Source: DATGZX01 sp035296965
Lineage (GTDB): Bacteria > Planctomycetota > Planctomycetia > Gemmatales > Gemmataceae
Reading direction: 5' to 3'
Length of the DNA: 13,777 nt
NCBI GenBank assembly: GCA_035296965.1
Contig: DATGZX010000396.1
Location: 1 to 13,777 of the forward strand
Position 1 is the stretch's first letter, and the number at the start of each line of letters is the position of its first letter. Both the position numbers and the translations under genes were made by a program. Positions 1 through 6,679 of the stretch are shown piece after piece. The notes under the pieces are model-generated. The model worked only from the letters and a program-made list of their open reading frames with translations. It searched no databases and was not told the DNA's origin.

Positions 1-312
1 CCCTACGTGTTTACCGGTGAAGATGGGGACAAATTAGCCGTGTATTACGGTACCCCTGATGGCACGACTCCAACGGGGACGTATGATCTGGTCCATGTAA
101 GCGGCAAAGTAGGCTTCGGCGGCACGTACCAGGCGTTTTTCCTGGCTGAGTTTGTCCCGTATGATGCGGAATGTACCGGAAAATTCAAGGGTGTCACGGG
201 CGGCTGGACCATGTACGCCAGCACCGAGCCCTTTGTGTTGGGATCCACCGACCCGCTTGGCTACGAGTGGTCGGGAAAGGGCTCCCTAACTTTCGCAAAA
301 CAGAGGCGCTAG
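1..312 (+). CDS. 3' end of an unrecognised protein (partial)
   Basis: The frame is open from the first base of the window to a TAG at 310-312, so the gene begins outside the window. An in-frame GTG at position 7 is unlikely to be the real start, because no ribosome binding site is visible and the frame is open before it. The visible 103 residues are rich in Gly, Tyr, Phe and Thr, with alternating hydrophobic and polar residues (for example YDLVHVSGKVGFGGTYQ), ending in KQRR. This suggests a beta-rich fold, perhaps a secreted barrel or sandwich domain. I do not recognise a family and assign no function. A strong hairpin follows 30 nt after the stop. Confidence that it is coding comes from the uninterrupted frame and the protein-like composition only. 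Confidence 0.6.
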   Translation, partial: PYVFTGEDGDKLAVYYGTPDGTTPTGTYDLVHVSGKVGFGGTYQAFFLAEFVPYDAECTGKFKGVTGGWTMYASTEPFVLGSTDPLGYEWSGKGSLTFAKQRR

Positions 313-342
313 AGAGGAGATCGTTGGATATTTGACGTAGCC

Positions 343-384
343 TGTGCGCGCAGAATTCAGACACGTCTGGATTTTGCGCGCACA
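343..384. repeat. Near-perfect 42-nt palindrome (20-bp hairpin)
   Basis: The arms TGTGCGCGCAGAATTCAGAC and GTCTGGATTTTGCGCGCACA pair over 20 positions with no gaps. Two pairs are G-U type and only the central two bases are unpaired. It starts 30 nt after the stop of the upstream gene, so it may end that transcript, but no T-tract follows on either strand. It may equally be a REP-like element or a protein-binding palindrome. Confidence 0.75.
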
Positions 385-465
385 CTTTCACCAGCTGTGC
401 GCCGGGTGCCATGTTTTCGCGGTCCTTGAGCGCGCTGTCGTAGTTAGAACATAGCCTGCAACCGG

Positions 466-515
466 GGCAAAGGGGTCGGGAGTCTTTTCAAAAATAAGAC
501 TCCCGCCCCTTTGCC
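466..515. repeat. GGGGTCGGGAGTC-type hairpin repeat
   Basis: The left arm at 466-486 (GGCAAAGGGG, T, CGGGAGTCTT) pairs with the right arm at 496-515 over 20 bp, with a single bulged T at 476 and a 9-nt A-rich loop. From memory, hairpins carrying GGGTCGGGAGTC are recurrent intergenic elements in planctomycete genomes, so I call it a REP-like repeat. The right side lacks a long T-run, so it would be at best a weak terminator. Confidence 0.65.
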
Positions 516-634
516 GCTTTCGTCGTAAAATGAAGCGACACCATTTTCTCCTCTTGTCGCGAGTGGACAGAATCCGCCCCGCCCCTTTTTCTTTGTGAAG
601 AATGAGTGAGGGCCTTGATTCCGTCGTCCGCTCT

Positions 635-664
635 GTAGACAGCCCCTTTACTCCCGGCTAGAAT
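635..664 (+). promoter_or_regulatory. Possible promoter for the first arsR-type gene
   Basis: A TAGAAT hexamer at 659-664 resembles a -10 box, and GTAGAC at 635-640 could be a weak -35 at 18 nt spacing. The start codon at 677 follows closely, so the leader would be very short. No ATATTCG-type palindrome is seen here, unlike at the downstream genes. Weak call. Confidence 0.25.
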
Positions 665-676
665 TTCTAATCGAAG

Positions 677-1171
677 ATGACCCGCACAACTAGTCGCTAC
701 AGCGTGGACCTCATGTTCCGAGCGTTCTCGGACCGGAACAGGTTGCGCATCCTCTACCTGCTGCGCGAAGGCGAAGTATGCGTGGGGGACCTCGTGGCCG
801 CTTTGCAGGTGCCGCAGCCTCGGGTGTCGAGACACTTGGCGTACTTACGCAAAGCAGGCTTGGTGCTCGCTCGCAAAGAAAAGCAGTGGAACTTCTATTC
901 GTTAGCACCCACCAGAAATCCTTTTCACGGCAAGTTAGTCGAGTGTATCACAGGCTGCTTCGGCGACGTGCCGGAGATCCAGGCGGACAGTCGGCGGTTG
1001 GCCGCTGCCCGCGAATTGGGGGGGTGCTGTAAGTATCCTGAGGGCGCGCCAGCTATATTCGGCTGCGCGAATGCGGACGCCAATCGAGCAAAAGCCGGGA
1101 CGCATGCAGCTAGGTCGTGCAATTTCAAGGCGCACAAAGACAAGGCAGACTGCAGCGCCAACTTTTGTTGA
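677..1171 (+). CDS. ArsR/SmtB-family repressor, first copy (metalloid-type)
   Basis: A predicted cytoplasmic winged-helix repressor of 164 residues that would bind operator DNA and release it on binding a metal or metalloid through cysteines. The family core runs from about residue 10 to 100: FRAFSDRNRLRILYLL, then the recognition region PQPRVSRHLAYLRKAGLV (about 47-63) and a beta-wing around 64-75. The classical alpha-3 ligand motif ELCVCDL is reduced to EVCVGDL, with only Cys35 kept. Instead, Cys90, Cys94 and an adjacent pair Cys117-Cys118 lie in the C-terminal part, and all four recur in the second copy. The family usually ends near 100-120 residues. Here the frame runs on to residue 164 with Cys130, 148, 159 and 164, and this tail overlaps an operator-like palindrome at 1055-1074, so the last 40 residues may be recent read-through. 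No strong ribosome binding site precedes the ATG. The family call is firm; the ligand is inferred. Confidence 0.88.
   Translation: MTRTTSRYSVDLMFRAFSDRNRLRILYLLREGEVCVGDLVAALQVPQPRVSRHLAYLRKAGLVLARKEKQWNFYSLAPTRNPFHGKLVECITGCFGDVPEIQADSRRLAAARELGGCCKYPEGAPAIFGCANADANRAKAGTHAARSCNFKAHKDKADCSANFC
1055..1074. promoter_or_regulatory. Operator-like palindrome 1 (ATATTCG-N6-CGAAT)
   Basis: ATATTCGGCTGCGCGAATGC has the inverted half-sites ATTCG and CGAAT around six bases, the layout expected for a dimeric winged-helix repressor. It is the first of four related sites and lies inside the 3' end of the first arsR-type reading frame. Confidence 0.5.
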
Positions 1172-1177
1172 TCTTTC

Positions 1178-1197
1178 ATATTCGGCTACACGAATGA
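1178..1197. promoter_or_regulatory. Operator-like palindrome 2 (ATATTCG-N6-CGAAT)
   Basis: ATATTCGGCTACACGAATGA matches site 1 at 15 of 20 positions and keeps both half-sites. It sits 7 nt after the stop of the first repressor gene, 123 nt downstream of site 1, in the leader of the second repressor gene. Confidence 0.55.
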
Positions 1198-1306
1198 GAA
1201 CATTCCGAGTACGACTGAACAGCATCAAGCTGCACGTTGACACACGTGGTCGGCTCACTGCGGACCACCTGATTCGATTTTCGTCCGTGTTTTTTTGGAG
1301 ACTTTT

Positions 1307-1326
1307 ATATTCGGTTAAGCAGATAA
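1307..1326. promoter_or_regulatory. Operator-like site 3 with embedded promoter, before second arsR
   Basis: ATATTCGGTTAAGCAGATAA keeps the left half-site, while the right half has the CAGATA form also seen in site 4. The surrounding TTTATA and TAAGAC elements fall where the -35 and -10 of site 4 lie, so this is a candidate autoregulated promoter about 100 nt before the ATG at 1427. Confidence 0.5.
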
Positions 1327-1426
1327 GACTTCGAAATCCCGGATGCCGGTGTTTGGTGCCATGCACTCGCTTCAACCCTGGCGAAGCGCAATACTCTGAC
1401 GCTTCGAGAATGAAGACTACACGTAT

Positions 1427-1864
1427 ATGAAAAGACGTATTTCCTCTGACCGAGTCGATTTGATGCTGCGGGCGTTCTCGCACCTGGCGCGCCTTCGAAT
1501 TCTCCATCTCCTTCAGAGAGGCGAGCGCTCGTTGGATGACATCTGCAAGATCCTCCAAATCAGCCCTGGAGAAGTATGCCGCCACCTCGCTTACTTGCGC
1601 AAGGCAGGCCTGGTGGTTTCCCGATTATGCGGTCACAGGGCGTTTTACACGCTCGCCCCAGCGAAGTCCGCACTTCAGGAGAAGGCGTTCGCATGTTTGG
1701 CCAGCTGCTTCATTGACCTGCCTGAGATTCAAAAGGATGTCGCTGCAAGCGGTGGTCTTGGCCCCAGTACCCAAACAAACACCTCGGACTGTTGCGCATT
1801 CGCCAGCGTCTCCAAGGACTTGGTCAAGTCAGGTTCAGCGCAACCCGCCATTCGAGATCATTAG
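1427..1864 (+). CDS. ArsR/SmtB-family repressor, second copy
   Basis: A 145-residue paralogue of the repressor at 677-1171. Both share a similar start (RVDLMLRAFSH versus SVDLMFRAFSD), an identical recognition-helix stretch RHLAYLRKAGLV, and FYTLAP or FYSLAP at the wing. The alpha-3 metal site is gone (GERSLDDIC in place of ELCVCDL), but Cys90, Cys94 and a vicinal pair Cys122-Cys123 are kept. This points to C-terminal thiol ligands, as in the As(III) sensor of Acidithiobacillus ferrooxidans, whose site uses C-terminal cysteines including a CC pair. Two operator-like palindromes lie upstream (1178, 1307) and one downstream before pstS (2020), so autoregulation and control of the phosphate genes are plausible. 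No strong Shine-Dalgarno is visible, but the ATG at 1427 gives the right N-terminal length for the family. Confidence 0.87.
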   Translation: MKRRISSDRVDLMLRAFSHLARLRILHLLQRGERSLDDICKILQISPGEVCRHLAYLRKAGLVVSRLCGHRAFYTLAPAKSALQEKAFACLASCFIDLPEIQKDVAASGGLGPSTQTNTSDCCAFASVSKDLVKSGSAQPAIRDH

Positions 1865-2015
1865 TTGGTTCTGGAATGGAGGACTGGAATGCCTTTTGGC
1901 CTTGCAAGAGCTAACAGAAAGACGTTGATCTTCGTCCTTCCGGACGCAGTGACACCGTTCGAGGTTGTCCTTCATCAAACTTTCAAGAAGCCGAAGTTGC
2001 ATCCTTTATGAGCTT

Positions 2016-2042
2016 TTGTATATTCGCCTATGCAGATATACT
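2016..2042 (+). promoter_or_regulatory. Candidate promoter of the pst operon, overlapped by operator 4
   Basis: TTGTAT at 2016-2021 and TATACT at 2037-2042 make a -35/-10 pair with a 15-nt spacer, slightly short. The predicted transcript start is about 60 nt before the pstS ATG at 2109. The spacer and both boxes are covered by the operator-like site at 2020-2039, as expected for repression by blocking RNA polymerase. Confidence 0.45.
2020..2039. promoter_or_regulatory. Operator-like site 4, upstream of pstS
   Basis: ATATTCGCCTATGCAGATAT is the fourth member of the set and closest to site 3, sharing ATATTCG, the six-base gap and CAGATA. It ends 69 nt before the pstS start codon. It is the physical link between the two ArsR-type repressors and the phosphate uptake genes. 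Confidence 0.55.
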
Positions 2043-2108
2043 CTTCTGAGGCGCCTTATAAACTGGCGCCCCCGACCGATCGAGGCCAGCTTTGAGGGGG
2101 GTGTAACG

Positions 2109-3143
2109 ATGCGGTGGACCTGGGCGACGGGCGTAGCGAGTCTCCTCGCAGCCCTTGCGATCGGTTGCGGGGGCAGTCCCAAACAACGATTGAATGGTGG
2201 TGGCTCAACGTTCGTTTACCCGATGATGACGAAGTGGGCCAGCGAGTATGACAAGGCGCATGGCGTCGAAGTCAATTACCAATCGATTGGCTCCGGCGGC
2301 GGCATCCAGCAGATGACGGCCAAGACATTTGATTTCGGATGCACGGATGGGCCTATGAATGAAGAACAATTGAAAAAGGCTGCGGAGACCGGCGGCGAGG
2401 CCGTCCACATTCCTCTCGTCATGGGCGCCGTCGTGCCGGCCTACAATCTCGCAGACGTCAACAAGCCCCTGGTCTTTTCGGGGCCAGTGCTAGCCGACAT
2501 TTTTCTGGGCAAGATCGCCAGGTGGAACGACAAAGCGCTGAAGGATCTAAACCCGGACGCGCCTCTGCCAGATAAGCAAATTGGGGTCGTGCACAGGTCC
2601 GATGGCAGCGGCACGACGTACATCTGGGTGGACTACCTCTCCAAGGTGAGCCCGGAGTGGAAAGACAAGGTGGGCGTGGGTACGTCGGTGAACTGGCCCT
2701 GCGGCGAAGGCGGCAAGGGTAACGAAGGGGTCGCCGGCAGGGTGAAAGCTACACCCGGAAGCATCGGATACATCGAGCTGATCTACGCTCTCCAGAACCA
2801 GATCGAATTTGGGCTCGTGAAGAACCGCACAGGCACGCCCATCAAAGCCAGTTTGGAATCTGTGACCGCAGCGGCAAACCATTCCTTGCAACAGATTCCC
2901 GAGGATCTGCGCTATTCAATCACGGACGCTGACGGCGAAGACTCCTACCCCATCAGCGGCACCGTATGGGCCGTCATTTATAAGAACCAGCCAGGTGCCA
3001 AAGGTAAGGCAGTCGTCGATTTTCTCCACTGGGTTACACATCAAGGCCAGCAGTATGCCGCAGGCCTCCATTACGCCAGCCTTCCTTCCGGTCTGGTGGA
3101 GCGCCTGGAGAAAAAGCTCTCCGGGGTAACAACCGCCAATTAG
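2109..3143 (+). CDS. pstS: Phosphate-binding lipoprotein PstS (first copy)
   Basis: Periplasmic solute-binding protein that captures phosphate for the Pst ABC importer. The start at ATG 2109 is chosen over longer in-frame options because it follows a GAGGGGGG ribosome binding site and begins a lipoprotein signal peptide (MRWTW, hydrophobic stretch, lipobox LAIGC with Cys20). Phosphate ligands known from E. coli PstS are all recognisable: GSTF with Thr34-Phe35, Ser62 in GSGGG, Asp80 in FGCTD, and RSDGSGTT at 163-170 supplying Arg163, Ser167, Gly168 and Thr169. The length of 344 residues is normal for the family. The C-terminal SYPISGTVWAVIYK and YASLPSG motifs are also typical. It is first in a tight operon with the permease gene 21 nt downstream. 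The promoter region carries an ArsR-type operator, so regulation by the upstream repressors is inferred. Confidence 0.95.
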   Translation: MRWTWATGVASLLAALAIGCGGSPKQRLNGGGSTFVYPMMTKWASEYDKAHGVEVNYQSIGSGGGIQQMTAKTFDFGCTDGPMNEEQLKKAAETGGEAVHIPLVMGAVVPAYNLADVNKPLVFSGPVLADIFLGKIARWNDKALKDLNPDAPLPDKQIGVVHRSDGSGTTYIWVDYLSKVSPEWKDKVGVGTSVNWPCGEGGKGNEGVAGRVKATPGSIGYIELIYALQNQIEFGLVKNRTGTPIKASLESVTAAANHSLQQIPEDLRYSITDADGEDSYPISGTVWAVIYKNQPGAKGKAVVDFLHWVTHQGQQYAAGLHYASLPSGLVERLEKKLSGVTTAN

Positions 3144-3164
3144 AATTGCGTTCCGAGAAAGTCG

Positions 3165-5105
3165 ATGACTGCGCATACTACCAAGCCCGAACCCGAGAGC
3201 GCCGCCGGACAGGTTGCTCCTTGGCGCGCTAAGCAATCCCTTTCCGTTTTCGATCACCTGGGCGATTGGTGCTTTCGGTTGCTTTGCCAGTCTGGCGCCG
3301 TGCTCGTAATCCTGTTAGCCGCCTCGCTTTTGCTGGTGCTCCTTTGGAAATCGTGGCTTGCAATCCAGTCCGTCGGCGGTCGATTTCTGACGACCACTAC
3401 CTGGGACCCTGAACCTACCCATCGCCTTTTTGGGGCCCTGGCGTTCATCTATGGCACAGTCGCGACCTCAACAGTCGCCATGTTGATCGCGGTCCCACTG
3501 GGAGTGGGCACGGCAGCCTATCTGTCGGAGATTGCTCCTGGTTGGTTGAAGCGCAGCGGTTCGTTTTTCGTCGAGATGCTGGCGGCTGTGCCCAGCGTGG
3601 TCTATGGATTCTGGGGCCTATTTGTCCTGTCGCCGGCATTGCATCGCTTGGGCCGGTTTTTGGGCAATCCAGATTGGGGCGGCATCGGCATTCTTCCCGC
3701 AGGAATCGTACTCGCCATCATGATTGTGCCCTATGTGGCAGCAGTTTCCTACGACGTTTGCCGGGCGGTGCCGAGTGCGCAACGGGAAGGCTCGTTGGCC
3801 TTGGGAGCCTCCAGGTGGCAAACCATATGGCGCGTGGTTCTTCCCTATGCCCGTCCAGGCATTGTTGGAGGCTGCTTCATCGCTTTGGGCAGGGCGCTGG
3901 GGGAAACGATGGCGGTGACCATGCTGATCGGCAACCGCACGGAAATCAGCCTGTCGCCGTTCGCCATGGGTAACTCGATTGCCAGCGTCATCGCGAACGA
4001 ATTTACGGAAGCGACGTACGATCTCTACCTGTCAGCCCTGGCCGAGTTGGGGCTGGTGCTCCTGCTGGTCAGTGTGATCGTTAATTCTCTTGCACGGCTG
4101 CTGATTTGGCGGGTCAGCCGAGTCAGACACATCACGTCCTTCTTTGCCGGGCGACTGAGAGTCACCAGCAAGCAAGCACCCCGTCAAACTTCCACGACTG
4201 CGAACGATCAAATGGCAGAGGAGACTCCCCCACCTCCGCTTCGCCCGTCCCAACGCACGAGGCGAAGGACGCATTGGATTGACCGGACGATGACGGTAGT
4301 GCTCGGCGCGTGCTTATTCGCAACCCTCTTGCCGCTTTTCTTCATTTTAGGACACCTGGTTTATGAAGGAATCAGTGCACTGAATTGGCAATTCTTTGTG
4401 AACTTGCCCGCGCCCGTTGGTCAAACAGGGGGCGGCATGGCAAACGCACTTTACGGGAGCGCACTACTTGTGGCCCTTGCCACGGCCTTTGCTGTTCCGA
4501 TTGGGCTGCTCGCTGCCATCTTCCTGGCCGAATACCGGAGCGGTCGCCTCGGACGCACGGTCCGGTTCGTCGGCGAATTGCTCGGCGGTGTGCCGTCGAT
4601 CGTTGTCGGCATCTTCGCCTACACGTTAGTCGTCAAGCCGCTGGGTCATTTCTCCGGATGGGCCGGCGGATTTGCCTTGGGTGTCATGATGATCCCCATC
4701 GTGATGCGTGCCTCGGAGGAAGCGCTCAAGCTCGTCCCCGGGACCATTCGTGATGCCAGCCATGCACTCGGCGCCAAACACTACCAAACGGTTTTGCGTG
4801 TGACCATACCAGCCGCCCTGCCCGCGATCATCACGGCAGTTTTTTTGGCGATTGCGCGTGTCGCGGGCGAGACAGCTCCGTTGCTGCTCACGGCTTCGAG
4901 CAATCAGTACTGGCCGCGGTCTCCCGGCGACTTCACGCCGTCGCTCCCGGTCTACATCTTTACGTATGCAGTCAGCCCCTACGACGACTGGCACCGGCAG
5001 GCATGGGCTGCGGCTCTTGTCCTTCTGGCGGTGGTCATGATCCTCAACTTCGGCGTTCGGTTCGCGACAGGAAAGCGGGTTTTGCTTGCCAGCCGGTCAG
5101 GCTGA
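3165..5105 (+). CDS. pstC/pstA: Fused phosphate permease PstC-PstA
   Basis: A 646-residue inner-membrane protein that joins the two normally separate Pst permease subunits. Residues about 1-320 match PstC: a cytoplasmic N-terminus, a membrane segment at 43-66, then ATSTVAMLIAVPLGVGTAAYLSE and AAVPSVVYGFWGL, with the ATPase-contacting EAA loop EGSLALGASRWQTIW at 208-222. Residues 370-646 match PstA: a membrane segment near 376-397, ELLGGVPSIVVGIFAY near 471-486, and a second EAA loop DASHALGAKHYQTVLR at 530-545. The halves are joined by a charged, Pro-rich cytoplasmic linker (about 325-370, with EETPPPPLRP). One polypeptide could thus form the whole channel. GAGAAAG precedes the ATG. Both EAA loops look intact, so an ATPase partner is still needed, yet no complete pstB lies in the window. 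Fused permeases occur in some lineages. Confidence 0.93.
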   Translation: MTAHTTKPEPESAAGQVAPWRAKQSLSVFDHLGDWCFRLLCQSGAVLVILLAASLLLVLLWKSWLAIQSVGGRFLTTTTWDPEPTHRLFGALAFIYGTVATSTVAMLIAVPLGVGTAAYLSEIAPGWLKRSGSFFVEMLAAVPSVVYGFWGLFVLSPALHRLGRFLGNPDWGGIGILPAGIVLAIMIVPYVAAVSYDVCRAVPSAQREGSLALGASRWQTIWRVVLPYARPGIVGGCFIALGRALGETMAVTMLIGNRTEISLSPFAMGNSIASVIANEFTEATYDLYLSALAELGLVLLLVSVIVNSLARLLIWRVSRVRHITSFFAGRLRVTSKQAPRQTSTTANDQMAEETPPPPLRPSQRTRRRTHWIDRTMTVVLGACLFATLLPLFFILGHLVYEGISALNWQFFVNLPAPVGQTGGGMANALYGSALLVALATAFAVPIGLLAAIFLAEYRSGRLGRTVRFVGELLGGVPSIVVGIFAYTLVVKPLGHFSGWAGGFALGVMMIPIVMRASEEALKLVPGTIRDASHALGAKHYQTVLRVTIPAALPAIITAVFLAIARVAGETAPLLLTASSNQYWPRSPGDFTPSLPVYIFTYAVSPYDDWHRQAWAAALVLLAVVMILNFGVRFATGKRVLLASRSG

Positions 5106-5120
5106 GTGGCGAGGAGATCG

Positions 5121-5267
5121 ATGATGCCGCGGCAGCAAGACCAATTGGCCGGTGCTCAGATTGAGGTCGATTTGAAGACAGCTTCTGGGAACCGCTTGCA
5201 GTTCCAAGATGTCAGCATCGACGTTCACGGCCACCGAGCCTTAGACAAGCACACGGGGGAGCCATGA
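5121..5267 (+). pseudogene. Short frame resembling the N-terminus of PstB (truncated ATPase)
   Basis: A 48-codon frame starting at tandem ATGs (5121, 5124), 5 nt after a strong GAGGAG, and ending in a TGA that overlaps the ATG of the second pstS (ATGA at 5264-5267). Its position between the permease and a pstS gene is where pstB would be expected. Residues 26-42, LQFQDVSIDVHGHRALD, look like the first strand of an ABC ATPase (compare the general pattern of a beta strand, then xVSxxxGxxxALD), after which Walker A should follow within about 15 residues. Here the frame stops after six more residues, so no Walker A, Q-loop, signature or Walker B exists. I infer a pstB gene deleted after its first 40 or so codons. 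Alternatively it is a small leader peptide whose only job is to couple translation into pstS. The ABC resemblance is by eye only. Confidence 0.45.
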
Positions 5268-6313
5268 ACCGACTATGGTGGGTAATCATCCTGTGCGTCA
5301 TGACCGGAGCCCTTGGGTGTGGCATCGGCTCGGGCACGCCGGACAGACGCTTGAACGGGGCTGGCTCTACGTTCGTATATCCCCTGATGCTCAAATGGTC
5401 CGCGGAGTACGAAAAGACCGAGGGTGGCTGCAAGGTAAGCTACGAGGAGACAGGATCCGGGAGGGGCATCAAGGCGATCCTTGAAAAGAGAGTCGATTTT
5501 GCGTGCTCCGATGCGCCGTTGACCGACGAGCAGCTAGCGAAAGCTCGCGAGAAGGGCGGGGAGCTGCTCCACATCCCCTTGGTCCTCGGCGCCGTTGTTC
5601 CGGTCTACAATCTTGCGGAGCTTACCGAACCGCTGCGATTCACTGGTCCCGTGCTCGCCGAGATCTACCTGGGCAGAATCACGAAATGGAACGACGCTGC
5701 GCTGAAGAGCCTCAATCCTCAGGTTGCGAACCGGCTGCCCGACAAGGACATTGCTGTAGTGCACAGGTCCGATGGCAGCGGTACCACGTACATCTGGGTG
5801 GACTATCTCAGCAAAGTCAGCAGCCAATGGAAAACGAAAATTGGCGCGGCTACCGAGGTGCCTTGGCCGACAGGTCAGGCCGCATTCGGCAACGAAGGTG
5901 TAGCCAAGCAAGTTCGTCAAACGCCTGGAAGCATTGGTTACGTCGAGTTATCCAATGTCTATCGGTTCGACCTTCAATCCGGACTCGTACAAAATCGCGA
6001 GCAAGAGTTTGTGAAGGCAACATTGCAGTCAGTGACGCAGGCCGCGAACTACGGCCTGGTAAACATTCCGGCTGATCTTCGCTTCTCGATCACAAATGCC
6101 CCAGGGAAGGGCTCCTATCCCATCAGCGGTACCACATGGGCTCTCGTCCGTAACCAACAACCGCGCAGCAAGCGACACGAACTGCAAGATTTCCTTTCCT
6201 GGGCGATTGATGTGGGGCAGGAGCATGTGGATCAATTGTTCTACGTGAAGTTGCCCGAATCACTTTTGAATCGCGCCAGGGACAAACTGAAAGAGATTCA
6301 GATGTCCGACTGA
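5264..6313 (+). CDS. pstS: Phosphate-binding lipoprotein PstS (second copy)
   Basis: A 349-residue paralogue of the PstS at 2109, with over half of residues identical by eye. The lipoprotein signal ends in the lipobox GALGC (Cys19). Phosphate ligands are conserved: Thr36-Phe37 in GSTF, Ser65, Asp83 in FACSD and RSDGSGTT at 168-175. One difference stands out: the loop beside the phosphate site reads GSGRG (Arg67) where the first copy has GSGGG and E. coli GSSGG, which could shift affinity or anion selectivity. The ATG overlaps the stop of the short pstB-like frame, and GGGGGAG lies just 2 nt before it, so translation is likely coupled. It appears to be the last gene of the operon. Two binding proteins feeding one permease would widen the affinity range or the anion choice; this is inference. 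Confidence 0.94.
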   Translation: MNRLWWVIILCVMTGALGCGIGSGTPDRRLNGAGSTFVYPLMLKWSAEYEKTEGGCKVSYEETGSGRGIKAILEKRVDFACSDAPLTDEQLAKAREKGGELLHIPLVLGAVVPVYNLAELTEPLRFTGPVLAEIYLGRITKWNDAALKSLNPQVANRLPDKDIAVVHRSDGSGTTYIWVDYLSKVSSQWKTKIGAATEVPWPTGQAAFGNEGVAKQVRQTPGSIGYVELSNVYRFDLQSGLVQNREQEFVKATLQSVTQAANYGLVNIPADLRFSITNAPGKGSYPISGTTWALVRNQQPRSKRHELQDFLSWAIDVGQEHVDQLFYVKLPESLLNRARDKLKEIQMSD

Positions 6314-6460
6314 GCGGTAGGTCCTGCGCGTTTGTCCCACGTAGAAGACGGCTCGGACTCAGCGAAGATCTCCACAAACCTGACTCGATTTCTCGTCATC
6401 GGCAGCGGCGAGCTCAGGAGACCAATCGCATTTACAAAACTCCGGATCGTTCCTGTTTTC

Positions 6461-6553
6461 CACGCTGAAAGCGTGACACAACCTAGCCCTGGGTCGCGAC
6501 AGCGCACCTTGGGATACCGGCCAACCCAACAAAGACCAACTCTGAAGGAGTTG
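6461..6553 (+). repeat. Composite hairpin repeat, copy A
   Basis: Order of parts: a GAA-loop hairpin CACGCT-GAA-AGCGTG (6461-6475), then ACACAACCTAGCCCTGGGTC (6476-6495), a short spacer and GCGCACCTTGGG (6502-6513), which pair as a second stem. A last hairpin CAACTC-TGAAG-GAGTTG (6537-6553) closes the unit. The same order recurs in copies B and C with different stem sequences but preserved pairing. Confidence 0.7.
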
Positions 6554-6679
6554 CCCAAATCCCCAATATCGGCCGTCGATTACGCGAGCGTTCCGTAATG
6601 TTCATCGTGTTTCGTGCAAGAGACCATGTGCATTCACCGTCTGCCACTGCGGCATGCGAGGATCTTCTGCGTCCGCGTG

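Noticed and set aside
1071..1430. Open plus-strand frame of 119 codons whose stop overlaps the ATG of the second repressor
   Set aside because: Its product is Arg-rich without recognisable motifs, it spans the operator-like sites 2 and 3, and no ribosome binding site precedes it. The ATGA overlap appears to be chance.
1965..2108. Upstream extension of the pstS frame
   Set aside because: The extension runs through the promoter and operator and would put 48 residues before the lipoprotein signal. The ATG at 2109 has a strong ribosome binding site.
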